DNA from: Coprinus comatus
Taxonomy: Eukaryota > Basidiomycota > Agaricomycetes > Agaricales > Agaricaceae
Assembly (NCBI GenBank): GCA_034638255.1
Contig: JAWPGT010000005.1
Coordinates: 620,001-684,000, forward strand
DNA: 64,000 nucleotides
Direction: 5' to 3'
Part shown: piece after piece, positions 1-9,670 of the stretch
Numbering within the stretch: the stretch's first letter is position 1
Layout: each line of letters opens with the position of its first letter
Made by a program: the position numbers and the translations under genes
Notes under the pieces: generated by a model
What the model was told of the DNA's origin: nothing
Database searches by the model: none
What the model saw: the letters and a program-made list of their open reading frames with translations, nothing else

Positions 1-128
1 TGTGTGTGGAGTCGAAGAGGGATTTTTGAAATAATGGTTGGTGTTATGTTGGTTATTTCATCTGTGGGGTATGATTTGCCTAGGATTTCGATGGTTCTAG
101 GGAGGGCCGGTGAAGACGTCGTAGTCAT
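1..128 (-). CDS. MSF1: Phenylalanine--tRNA ligase, mitochondrial (N-terminal fragment)
   Basis: An open frame starts with ATG at 126-128 on the minus strand and runs off the left edge of the window without a stop. The roughly 42 visible residues contain an I-E-I-L-G-K-S-Y-P-T-D-E stretch followed by N-I-T-P and then S-K-I-P-L-R-L-H. From family knowledge this matches the start of the mature catalytic core of mitochondrial phenylalanyl-tRNA synthetase (FARS2/Msf1), which charges mitochondrial tRNA-Phe. Only about ten residues precede the match, so the mitochondrial targeting peptide is either very short or lies in an unseen upstream exon. The assignment rests on one short conserved block; no catalytic motif is inside the window. 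Confidence 0.6.
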   Translation of the reverse strand, partial: MTTTSSPALPRTIEILGKSYPTDEITNITPTIISKIPLRLHT

Positions 129-604
129 GCATCTGACGCGTAATGCCAAGTGGCGGTGGCATTGCGCATAGCGCCAAATGGGTGTCCGCAAAGACATTAT
201 CCAAACCCGTCCGCCAGTCGTTTCAACGCGTTTCGGACAGCACAGGAACAATACCTCCGTTCCGAAACTGTGGAAGTCAACGGTTTGGTTGTGTTAGTTT
301 CGGAAGTCACACAACGGAACAAAATGACGATCCATCTTCGTAAAGTGATGTATATTCGTTGGGAACACTAAAGCTATAGACTACACTATCTACCACTATC
401 GTAAGGAGAAGGCAACCAAACCCATCCAGATGACGTGTCCTTCTGACGTCCGTAAGTTCATCAGCGCGTAATTCGAGGCGTAAGTTATTGAGGAAATAGA
501 GCAAGCAAAAATATGGGGAAGGGAGATGTGTCCGTCTAAGCCGCCAAGGTAGCAAATACAAAGTACAAGAAATAAGATGAAACGCAACCAAAACCTGTCA
601 ATGT
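129..604. other. Intergenic region
   Basis: I see no convincing coding exon here. It holds the promoter side of the mitochondrial Phe-tRNA ligase gene and the 3' flank of the next minus-strand gene. Short open frames on both strands have no recognisable product and no splice partners. Confidence 0.5.
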
Positions 605-1990
605 TTACCAACCACCTCCACCAAACCAACGAGCTGGGCTGGGCCTGGGCCTCGCTGCAGTTCTAGGAGCAGGTTCGTCATATTCAGTGACAATTTCAAC
701 CTCAGTAGTGCGCGGCACAGAATCGGTCTTCGATTGACTAGGAGAAACAGGGGATGGTTTAGCAGCATGGCGGGTACTGGCAGGGGGAGGGACAGTGACG
801 GTTTTGACTACAGTTTCATGGATTGTTTCATGGACAATGGGTGGAAGTTCCTGGTACTGCAAAAAGAATTATGTAGTCAGTAAAGGGTCAATAACAATAC
901 ACAAAAAAGGGGAGGACATAGACCGATGATCGTCGAAATGAATGTCAGGTATTCGTCACGTGTACGGATGGGCAGAATGAGATCGAGGCACGATCGATCG
1001 AAGACCCAGTTAATACACGATCGGTGCCCCGCATTCATATCACATTCATCGGCTGGACGAGGGGACAAGGAAGTAAACCGCAGTCCCCTAGCCCATTGGG
1101 GATGAAGGATGAGGGCATAGAGGATTTACGGACTGTACAGTGGCGACTTCATCTTGTTCCCCCTCGCCCTATAATTCGGATCGACGGGGAGGAGTTGCTA
1201 CCTTGGGGGCTTTACGCTTGGGTGCAGGAGGCTCGTACACATATTCTTCTTCAACCGTTTGAGGGTTGTCATTTCCAAGAGAGCTAGCGGAGGGTCAGTG
1301 ACTAGGCAAGGGTTATAGTGCATGTTAAACTAACATCAACTGTTCCATAATCCAGGATTCCCGACGCGCAGCATCGTGTTCTCGTCGGTTAACATTCTCT
1401 TCACGCTTGCTGATATCACGTTCACGTTCAGCAATCTTAAGTTCGCGTTCGAGAAGTTCTTCTTGACGAGCCCCAGTCCAGCCAGGAGGTGTGAGCGAAT
1501 CTTCTTTGACAATTTCTTTGATGATCGTTTGAACTGGTCCAGTGATAGTTTCAATGGTTGTAGAAGGGACGCAGGGAGCACAAGAGGGCACGGGTGGAAC
1601 AACACCACCGGGAGCACCAATTAAGAGTTCGGCTTCGCGACGTGCAACCTCGGCCTCGCGCTGAGCAACGGCTCCCTCACGAGCAATGAGTGCCTGGGTA
1701 CGCTTAGGGGTTAAATAACCCAAGACACCAGAGGCAGTCGTTCCGCCTTCCCCGGTTGAGGTGGTACCAGCGGCACTGGAGGGAAGTGAAAGCATGACTG
1801 CGAGAACAGCCAGGACAAGGGAAAGGACGAGGAGAAGTGTAGTAGATGAGATGGTACGATTGTGATGATGTGACGAAGAGCGTTCACTACGATGACGATG
1901 TTCACGTTCGCGGTGCTCGCCGTGGTGAGAAGAAGAAGGATTGGCCATCCTATCTTTGAGACCAGTTGAGGATGTTATGTAGGACGTCAT
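605..1990 (-). CDS. Hypothetical membrane-anchored coiled-coil protein
   Basis: I do not recognise a family. Exon 1 (1990-1335) begins at ATG 1988-1990, with a second in-frame ATG at 1946-1948. It encodes a His/Arg/Ser-rich basic N-terminus, one hydrophobic segment of about 20 residues (L-L-L-V-L-S-L-V-L-A-V-L-A-V core), and two charged heptad regions in which Arg-Glu pairs recur. Exon 2 (1283-1202) and a last exon (856-605) are joined in compatible phase and add a Pro/Thr-rich tail ending in a Trp-Phe-Gly4-Trp. The direct three-exon model gives 329 residues. The second intron would be about 345 nt, unusually long here, so an additional exon between 857 and 1201 is possible. The layout suggests a single-pass type II membrane protein with an oligomerising coiled coil outside the short N-terminal tail. 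Function unknown. Confidence 0.55.
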
Positions 1991-2350
1991 TGAGAGGGTC
2001 TTACCACTCGGAGTAGAGAAGGATGCAGAGGTTGTTATTGGAGGGCGTAAGAGGATTGACGACGTCGTGACGGGCGAAGCGTGTCAAAGTAGAAGTTAAG
2101 TGAGGAGGTAACGCAAGCAGAGGTTTTTAAAGCGCGGATGTAAAGGTTAAGAGCAAGGTAGCGCAAGATGTGTCCCTGTTCATTTTTTTCCATATCCCAT
2201 TGTTCAACTAACACGTGCTGCGGCACGTGTTGGGTGACAATCGGACAGCACGTGCCACGTCACGAAAACACCCTTGTTCTGGCGTGGCGACAATTGTTGT
2301 TCAATTTTGGACAATTGGCCGTTGACGTGATCTCCAAGTCCTCAGGCCTC
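1991..2350. promoter_or_regulatory. Divergent promoter with clustered CACGTG boxes
   Basis: This 360 bp region separates two divergently transcribed genes. It carries three perfect palindromic E-boxes (CACGTG) at 2212-2217, 2224-2229 and 2250-2255, followed at once by a CACGTCAC element at 2257-2264. CACGTG is the known core site of bHLH and some bZIP factors (Cbf1, Pho4, USF families). Which neighbour is controlled cannot be told from sequence. Confidence 0.55.
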
Positions 2351-3710
2351 ATGTCTCTCCGACGTTTCGCACAAGAGAATCATGCCGCCAGCTCTCCGCG
2401 CACCCCAGCAAAACCCAAAACTCCCGTCTCCAAACCTTCCACAACTCCCAGAGTCCCCATCGAAGTCTATCGTTCTCCTGCCTCCACTCCCTCGATATCC
2501 TCTTCCGTTCCTTTCGATTGGGAAGCTGCACGCGCCAGACGGCCACCGCCCTATGCCACACCACAGAGCAAGGCCAGAAAGTCCATGGGCACATCCACAG
2601 ACGGAACCCCAGTTAGGAAAGCCGTCATTCGCAAAAAGTCACTCTATGAAAGGTTTGTTGTCTTTTATTCTCATTTTCTTCATATATTCTCATACAAGCA
2701 CTTTCAGAGTAACCTCGGTACCCTCACGCATAGCCTTCGAGATCGCACTCTTCCCTCATAATGTTCCCCTACCTTCACCTAGATCATCAGCCAGGATACT
2801 TGGTGGGACGATGCACTTCATCCATCTTTGTACGCGCATAGCCCAAACTCGGACAATCCCCGAATCTCACCAAAGCTGGGAAGACATGTATCATGAAGGC
2901 GAAGGTACCTCGTGGTTTGACTGGGTAACTATATACACTCGCTTCATCCCAATTAATTAATCGCTGACCAACCGTTCCAGACAGTCCCTGTTACCCTTTT
3001 TTTAATCCTCGGCTCCGTTCTGAACACAGCATATCTCTTCTCCCGTACAAGGGTGTACAACTTCCACAAACGTGCCGATGTCCTCTCCTCCCCCAACGCG
3101 AAAACAGTTGCTGCCGAACTTGATCTTGAACCACCTAAACCTCCTTCGTTTGCCGCACAACTTCGTTCAGGTGCCTGGTATGCTTTCTCATACTCCTGGC
3201 GTTTCCTCTTGGGCTTCAAACCTCCTACAATGCACAAAACATTATCACCCAAGGTTGCCAGGGTTCAGCAATTGAGTGTCTGGAATCCCGGTGAATTGGA
3301 ACTAGAGTTATTCAGTGTATATTCGCCAATACATGCACTACTTTGGATTGCCACGAGTTCATCTAACTGGATAATAATGACAATAATCATGGGGTATACT
3401 AGCGTGCAGGTATGACTTTCTTCACTTCACGTCTATCTCATTTAATAATAATAATAATAATAAATACTCAGATAAACCTCCTTATTCACTCTTATTCCTT
3501 CCTTCTAAAGGATAAAGAGCTCATCGCAGCTGAAGTAATGAACGAATATAACGAAGGCGTAAGTGCAGTTCAACACATGTCGATCTTTTCCACAAGTAGC
3601 TGACTTTTCTCTCTCTCTCTCAGTTTGTATATCCTCGTGTTAATCCTATCCGCAAGGATGTAGCAGTCATGACACACCAATCTGAAATGGTGAATATCTG
3701 GGAGGATTAA
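2351..3710 (+). CDS. NUR1: NUR1/Mug154-like nuclear rim protein (DUF2418)
   Basis: Five exons (2351-2652, 2708-2924, 2981-3409, 3511-3558, 3624-3710) sum to 1083 nt, giving 360 residues. The N-terminus is Ser/Pro-rich and basic. It is followed by a membrane segment after a W-F-D-W motif and a second hydrophobic stretch near A-L-L-W-I. The C-terminal block D-K-E-L-I-A-A-E-V with E-Y-N-E-G-F-V-Y-P-R-V-N-P is the hallmark of the Nur1/Mug154 family as I remember it. Family members sit in the inner nuclear membrane and, in yeast, help tether rDNA and silent chromatin to the periphery. Intron 3 contains an (AAT)n-type run near 3443-3465. The small 48-nt exon 4 lies within the conserved block, which supports the splice model. 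Family call fairly confident; detailed role inferred from yeast. Confidence 0.75.
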
Positions 3711-4578
3711 CATGATATTACATCATTCCCATTTCTTTGCTTTCATTTTCTTATATATTTCTTGCACATTCATTACTTCTGGATTATCACATGTTTAATT
3801 ATATTGCAAAACCAACTATGTTGAGATTCCATTAAGAATGTCGTGAAATAATAAGTATATATCGAACAGAACATGAAATCGGTGACGAATTGTTTGGACT
3901 GTACATCAATTATGACCGTTCGTGAAGGATTTTCGTCTTTTGACATTGTATACACGATATATTATTGAGTATGGAACAAAGTTTGCATTAATTTCAGTAA
4001 CATCACATCACCTAAATAAAACCTAAAGTTGGGTTGGAGTTGGAGGAAGAACTAACAGAACAGTGATAAAGGGAACGTAAGCAATAAATAGCAGTAGGGT
4101 AGAAGTTGTCCGTACCCATAGAACACCGTCAGGTCCTGGTCAGGCCTTCAGGTTTATTGATCGGCCTCCGTTTTACTTTCCCTCACATACGTTCTCATAT
4201 TACACATTATTCAACTGTATCCTCATCCTAACTAATAGTATCGTAGATTACCTTATCGCAATGACGCCGGTAATGTAAAAACGAGAAAGAACCTCTAGGA
4301 CATGTAAGGGTTGCTCACTTCATTTGAAGTAATAACACTCATGTTTGATTTAGGTAAATATAAATAGTAATGAAATTGTACACATTAATGAATTATTACA
4401 GCAAAATGGGATACACTATGGCAGAGTGTTCGGTACCAAGAATAAATGCAGTTCTTTCAAGTGTTGCAATATGTGTTAATCGAAGGTGCGAGACAGTATT
4501 AGGGTTTAAGACACCAAAAAGGAATTGCGGCCGAAAGGCGATGACAAAACTCAAGAGTTGAAGCCCACCAAAAATAAA
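3711..4578. other. AT-rich intergenic region
   Basis: Downstream of the NUR1-like gene I see AT-rich sequence with no extended coding frame. It presumably holds the 3' UTR and terminator of that gene and the 3' flank of the minus-strand tRNA gene. Nothing else is recognisable. Confidence 0.5.
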
Positions 4579-4664
4579 TGCCCATATCGAGATTCGAACT
4601 CGAGACCCTTGCATGGCCAGATAACCTCATAAGTACAATGCTCTACCGGCTGAGCTATACGGGC
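4579..4664 (-). tRNA. tRNA-Ile (anticodon UAU), intron-containing
   Basis: On the minus strand the sequence folds into a full cloverleaf. The acceptor stem is 5' GCCCGTA paired with TATGGGC (one G-U) and a discriminator A. There is a 4-bp D stem GCTC/GAGC, anticodon stem TTGTA/TGCAA, and T arm TCGAG-TTCGAAT-CTCGA. The anticodon loop reads C-T-TAT-G, so the anticodon is UAU, decoding AUA. A 13-nt intron sits at the canonical position one base 3' of the anticodon (after base 37). Total length 86 nt equals a 73-nt tRNA plus the intron. Fungal tRNA-Ile(UAU) genes typically carry an intron, which agrees. Confidence 0.93.
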
Positions 4665-4879
4665 TTGTGATATGTTTCATAGCTTGCAAACATATCTCGC
4701 CCAATCCTATAGTGAAAAAGTCAAATACTCACAAAATCCATTCGTATTTCGTTCATTTTTGATTATCTACGTAGGTAATGGTCTTAAGCTAATCAAGAAA
4801 GCATCGTAAGAAATACACCTATGTACAAAGAAGAAAGAAAACTTCTGCCAATGTAAAAACCCAAAAAAATGCATAGTGA

Positions 4880-5850
4880 TCAGACAGGGGGTGTAACCTC
4901 TTCCTTACAACCGCCGTTAACAAAGTTCAAGAAGCGAGTTCCTACTCTTCGAGCTTGTTCTTCTGAATGGGTGATCCAAACGAGAGCCTTGAGTTCCCCT
5001 TGTTTAGAATTGACCTCGTCAATTAAACGTTGTTCGACCATCAAGGATGATTCTGCATCCAATGCCGAAGTTGGTTCTTTTGAACGTTATCTTGGGTTTC
5101 GAGAGTTCGTTAAGAGAAACATACCATCCAGTAAAAGTACCTCGGCAGAATCTAAAGCAATTGCAATAGCTAATGCTAATCTTTGAGCTTCACCACCACT
5201 TAAATTTGACCATTCCCTCTGCCAAAGGTTCTGATCTACACCCCAACTTGTTGCCATTTCCTCTGCCCTCTTAAACGATATATTTACTGTGGAATCTTGG
5301 TCTTTGGGTTTAGAGTATGCTTGGTGAGATTTTAGTTCTGTTATCGAATATAAAAAGTCTTTAGGAGTCCCAGGAAGTAAAGATGGCCGCTGAGGAACAT
5401 ATAGCACTCTGGTCCTGAATGCAGGTATTCCTATGGGTGGAAATTGTGAGATATTATCGTTGTATATGTTGGTTGCTCCCAGACCGTATGCCTGTGGGGT
5501 TCTTTATAGTTGAGCAGAGCAAAACGTAAATCCAAGTATAAACAGAAATTTCAGCAATGATGAACAATTCAGAAGACTGCTGCGCACATCGCACCTCCCA
5601 CGATATTTGACATTTCCTGTGTGGATAACAAGATGGGCAATACACTTCAATAACGTAGTTTTCCCTGAACCACTCTTTCCTTGCAGAACAACTATATCTC
5701 CTGGAAAAGCGCAAGTTCTACACATATCATCTATTGTCCATGGAGACTCTCACCTTCGTTCACAACCAAGTTTATATCTTTGAACAGGGGATTACCACGA
5801 CTACTCTCACAAGTAATATTTTGAAGTTCTAATACAGGAGGCTCAGTCAT
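4880..5850 (-). CDS. Soluble ABC-type ATPase (single nucleotide-binding domain)
   Basis: Four exons (5850-5754, 5700-5595, 5501-5125, 5076-4880) total 777 nt, giving 258 residues. The protein is one ABC ATPase domain with every core motif: Walker A G-K-S-G-S-G-K-T-T in exon 2, a Q-loop V-P-Q-R-P in exon 3, the signature L-S-G-G-E, Walker B L-L-L-D split by intron 3 and followed by E-P-T-S-A-L-D, and an H-loop T-H-S near the end. The catalytic Glu is restored only when intron 3 is removed, which confirms the splice. No membrane segment is present and no permease gene adjoins. Stand-alone NBDs of this size resemble the bacterial FetA/YbbL and plant STAR1 type, which pair with a separate membrane subunit. 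Substrate unknown. Confidence 0.8.
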
Positions 5851-6004
5851 GTTGAGTGTAAGAAAAAGAAGTGTACATTCGATTAAATGAACAAATCGTG
5901 TGACGTCATTGAGTTTTACGGGCAAATGTGCAGCCCCAACGTCAAAAACGTTGATTAAGTATGCGTGGGTGTATAAAAAAAAATTCTATGTAATTAGATT
6001 ATAA

Positions 6005-7260
6005 TCAAAATTGAGGAGGGAGTCCCATCTCCTCAGGAGTCAAACTCGAGCTCTCGATCATCACACCAACACCGACTTTAGCGGAGTTCTGTGAAAAGAC
6101 ATCGTTAATGAACATGCAGAAAACACAAGAGATGTACATACCTTGAAGTGGTCGATCTCTCCACCAACAAGGAATGCAAAGGCAGGAGTGAAGCGTTGCT
6201 CAAGTAATGCCGACACCTTACCAGTAGAATCAAGCTGGGCACGGAATGTTGCTAGCCTTAGGTCATATTTGGCACCAAGAGTTGCAACAGCATCTCGCCG
6301 TCCTGGTGCAGCCATGAGCTGAAGCTCAGCAGCTACATCAACTTTTTCGCTGAACTTTTGCCAGTACGTAGCTTGGATGACACCGGCCGGTTGGAGTTGT
6401 GCAGTGGCAATCCAATCCTTGTTGTTGCTCGTGTATTTGGCAAGGTAAGACGAGGTCATCTCGGACATTTCGGGATTAGGTCGTTGCCAAAGTGTCTCAA
6501 CACCCAATGCAACATTTTTGGTCATAGATTGGAGGTAACTTCCGATATAGATACCAGTAAGGTCCGCTGGGGAGGGATTAATGGCCTTGAAGTTGAGGTT
6601 GAAATCGCGACCCTGGCAATCATGCTCTATTTGAACCATATTTTGTCCGGATTGTTGCGAGAACTGCAAGAAATTAGGGTAATGCAGCGTACACGATATT
6701 CAGTAATTTACCTGTGCCTGGACCTTAGTCACTTGCTTTTCTGACCATCCATTGTTGAACCGTGCATTGACATTGCCTTCATGGTCAACACCGCCTTGGA
6801 GGAAGACCTGCAGAATGGTTAGCGTACGACCTTGTTTCAGGTGCTGAGAATCATACATTTTGGTTCGCAAACATAGCGCCAAAGTTATATGACGCTGGGA
6901 GAGTCTGTGATCCCAAGGCAAACGAGTGGGTGACCTGGAAGAGGGGATTCATCGAGAGACTCTTTGTAAGGTCGGCACGGGCTCCATCGAATATATAGTT
7001 GTTGAGGTGTGTAGCTACGCGTAAGTGACGTGTCAGCAACAAGTGCGAAGTGTTAGAGGGCAAAAACACGTACCCTTGACCTCTTTCTGGAGGGACTCGA
7101 CGGTTCCGGGATGAGGAAGGCCCAAGTCTGCTCGCCATTGGTTGAAGCGGTCGAGAGCACCCCATAGAGGAGAGACGGGATTGAAGTATGAGGGAGCGAA
7201 TGAGGGCGGGGACACCGGCTCTGGGGCTGGTGTCTGCTCGGGAATGGAGGCAGAAGCCAT
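6005..7260 (-). CDS. TOM40: Mitochondrial import receptor subunit TOM40
   Basis: Five exons (7260-7074, 7014-6857, 6807-6712, 6663-6142, 6088-6005) sum to 1047 nt, giving 348 residues, the usual Tom40 length. After a Pro-rich N-terminus the protein shows the porin-3 family pattern: F-N-Q-W-R near the start, a central K-S-L-S-M-N-P-L-F-Q-V-T-H-S-F strand, then alternating beta-strand sequence including G-S-Y-L-Q-S and G-A-K-Y-D-L-R. Tom40 forms the 19-strand beta-barrel channel of the TOM complex in the outer mitochondrial membrane, through which nearly all nuclear-encoded mitochondrial precursors pass. Its start codon lies 255 bp from that of the divergent mannosyltransferase gene. Confidence 0.93.
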
Positions 7261-7515
7261 GAGAGTCAAGCGCCTAGTGATGCTACCAAGTCTAGTCAAG
7301 CAAAAAAAATAGCCAAACACAACCAAAGCGTCCCTATTAATATATCATCAATATTCTCCACAGCAATTTCGAAGAGAATGGATCTGCGACTCGGTGTATA
7401 ATTGGCCTGTGAACTCGGTTGCTGCTCCACTTGTCTGAACCCGATATCTCCTCTCCACCTGCCGATATTTACCATCGATGTGTTTGATCTAACTCACAGC
7501 TTCTCCTTTCCTCCC

Positions 7516-9332
7516 ATGCCGCTGCTTACTGCCTTGGTCGCCAGTCCCCGTCGGTTTCTTATCCTCGTTCTTTCTGCCATCGTGAGTACATCCGAGTGCT
7601 GAGTATTCGTTACTCAACACAGGTCAGATTTCAATTCACTATGCTTTGACCGTGCTACATACAGACTATGCTCACTTCACCAGTCTCACCAATCGTGCTG
7701 ACTGGCAACTTACGCAGCAGCAAACTATAAACGAGACTATGATCGTGGAGGTGCCGGACACTCCAAAGGCAAACGACACTGTCGAGCCCGTGGTCACTGT
7801 ATACTATCCACCGCCGCCAAAGCGTGCCAATGCCACCTTTGTTTTTCTCTGCCGAAACTCTGACCTCGCTGGCGTTGTTACGAGCATACGGCAGATGGAG
7901 GATAGGTTCAATAAACACCACGGGTACCCCTGGGTACTATTGAATGAGGAACCATTCACAGACCAGTTCAAGGAGTAAGAGCACATCCACCCCAGAGTAC
8001 TTTGCTTTTCTTCTGAGACCTTGGAAATAGGCGTGTTCGGGTCTTGACGGACGCGCCCATACATTTCGGACAGATACCTCCGGAACACTGGTATCAACCG
8101 GATTGGATTGACGAAGATCGTGCAGCAGCTGGAAGGCAGCGCATGATGAGCCATGGCATCATTTATGCTGGTAAGCTCCACTGATAGTGAACTAACGATA
8201 CCTAGTGCTGATGCAAAACTTCTTATTAGGAAGCGTCCCGTAAGACCCTTCAGCCCACCCCACTGTTGTACGCTAACTTCCGAGTGTTCTAGCTATCGCA
8301 ATATGTGTCGATTTAATTCTGGAGTGAGTGTGATAATCGATTCCCCATTCGATATGAGATGATCTATCTTTAGTTCTTCTTCAAACACGAATTACTACAA
8401 CCGTATCGCTATTATTGGCGGTGAGCCACACTCATGCGGTTTTTATAACCCTTACTGACGCCATTGGTGATTTATCGCCCAGCGTTGAGTAAGTTGGTAA
8501 TGTTAATTTAAATAATACACTGACGCTGTACAGACCAGGTGTACAGTTCTTCTGTGATGTCAATTATGATCCATTTGTGTTCATGGAGGAAAACAACAAG
8601 ATTTATAGTGAGTTCCATGCTCCCTATAAATCATGTAGTTGAAAGAGATATACCAGGCTTCACTATTTCTTTAGTGGAGTGGGAACCAACAATACCCACC
8701 CTGTGGTCTACGGTTAAAGGTGAGTGATTTGCTGACTCTTCTAAAAATGCACACTCTTATGAGGGAACAGAATTTGTAGCAAAGTACCCAGAAACGGTTG
8801 CTCCTAACAATTCGCTAGAATTTCTCTCAGATAACGGTGGATCGCGCTACAACCTTTGCCACTGTTGGTGAAACTCTATTTTGATCTCTGGGCTTGAGGC
8901 TCATCTGGCTGCTGTACAGATTGGAGCAACTTTGAAATTGCGGATATGGAGTTCTGGCGAGGTGATGCATACCAAAAGTTTTTTGAATTTCTGGATTCCA
9001 AAGGTGGTTTCTACTATGAAGTGCAGAACGTTTTATCTTGAGTAAAAACCAAACACAACTAACATATTTTATATTAGCGTTGGGGGGATGCACCTGTCCA
9101 TAGTATAGCAGCATCATTATTTGCTTCTCGAGATCAGGTGCATTTCTTCAGTGACATCGGTTACCGACATGCTCCTTTCCAGCACTGTCCATCCGGCGAA
9201 CAGTGGGAGAAGGGACGCTGCTCATGTAACCCAAGCGACACATTTGGTAGGCAATTGATTGGTCGGCATGGCGATTACACTCACAACAAAATTAACAGAT
9301 TACGCCCCGAATTCCTGTCTTTCGAGATATGA
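7516..9332 (+). CDS. KRE2/MNT1-type alpha-1,2-mannosyltransferase (GT15), copy A
   Basis: This multi-exon gene starts at ATG 7516. It encodes a short cytosolic tail, a signal-anchor (F-L-I-L-V-L-S-A-I), a stem, and a luminal GT15 catalytic domain. Visible family motifs are R-Q-M-E-D-R-F-N-K, W-V-L-L-N-E-E-P-F, the nucleotide/Mn-binding region around F-F-C-D-V-N-Y-D-P-F, N-L-C-H-Y-W-S-N-F-E-I containing the catalytic Glu of Kre2, and R-W-G-D-A-P-V-H-S. GT15 enzymes transfer mannose from GDP-mannose onto O- and N-glycans in the Golgi. Two microexons, 8230-8239 (10 nt) and 8483-8488 (6 nt), are needed to restore the conserved G-S-V-P and R-V-E-P blocks. The last 20 residues are less certain: I let the frame run to the TGA ending at 9332, and it aligns loosely with the end of copy B. 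Confidence 0.88.
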
Positions 9333-9670
9333 GAAGCTATTTTCATGACATCTGTGCTCCGAGTCTCTAGAAGGAAATGTAAATTGTAGTTGAGGAAATT
9401 CCATATCACCGTTGTAGCCTGAGCTTGTTTTCCGTGTAAAATAGCAGAAGAAATTGTATGGTGATTCATGGGTGTGACACAAGAAATTGCGGTGTAAAAG
9501 GCGACACGAGTATGAAGAAGTCTTGGCATGCGTGGGTAAGTTGGAAGAATGCTGATGGCAACGAAGCACTGCGCAAAACCCAGCAGAGTCTGCTTTTCCC
9601 ATACATCCTTTCGACCGCATTTTAGTACCTGTGATATCTGTCATCACACAGTCTTTGGTCAATCGACAGG
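9333..9670. promoter_or_regulatory. Intergenic region between tandem mannosyltransferase genes
   Basis: This stretch of about 340 bp holds the terminator of copy A and the promoter of copy B. No coding exon or clear regulatory motif is visible. Confidence 0.45.

Noticed and set aside
3443..3465. AAT-type repeat as a CRISPR or satellite array
   Set aside because: It is a short simple microsatellite inside an intron of the NUR1-like gene, with no spacers or longer unit.
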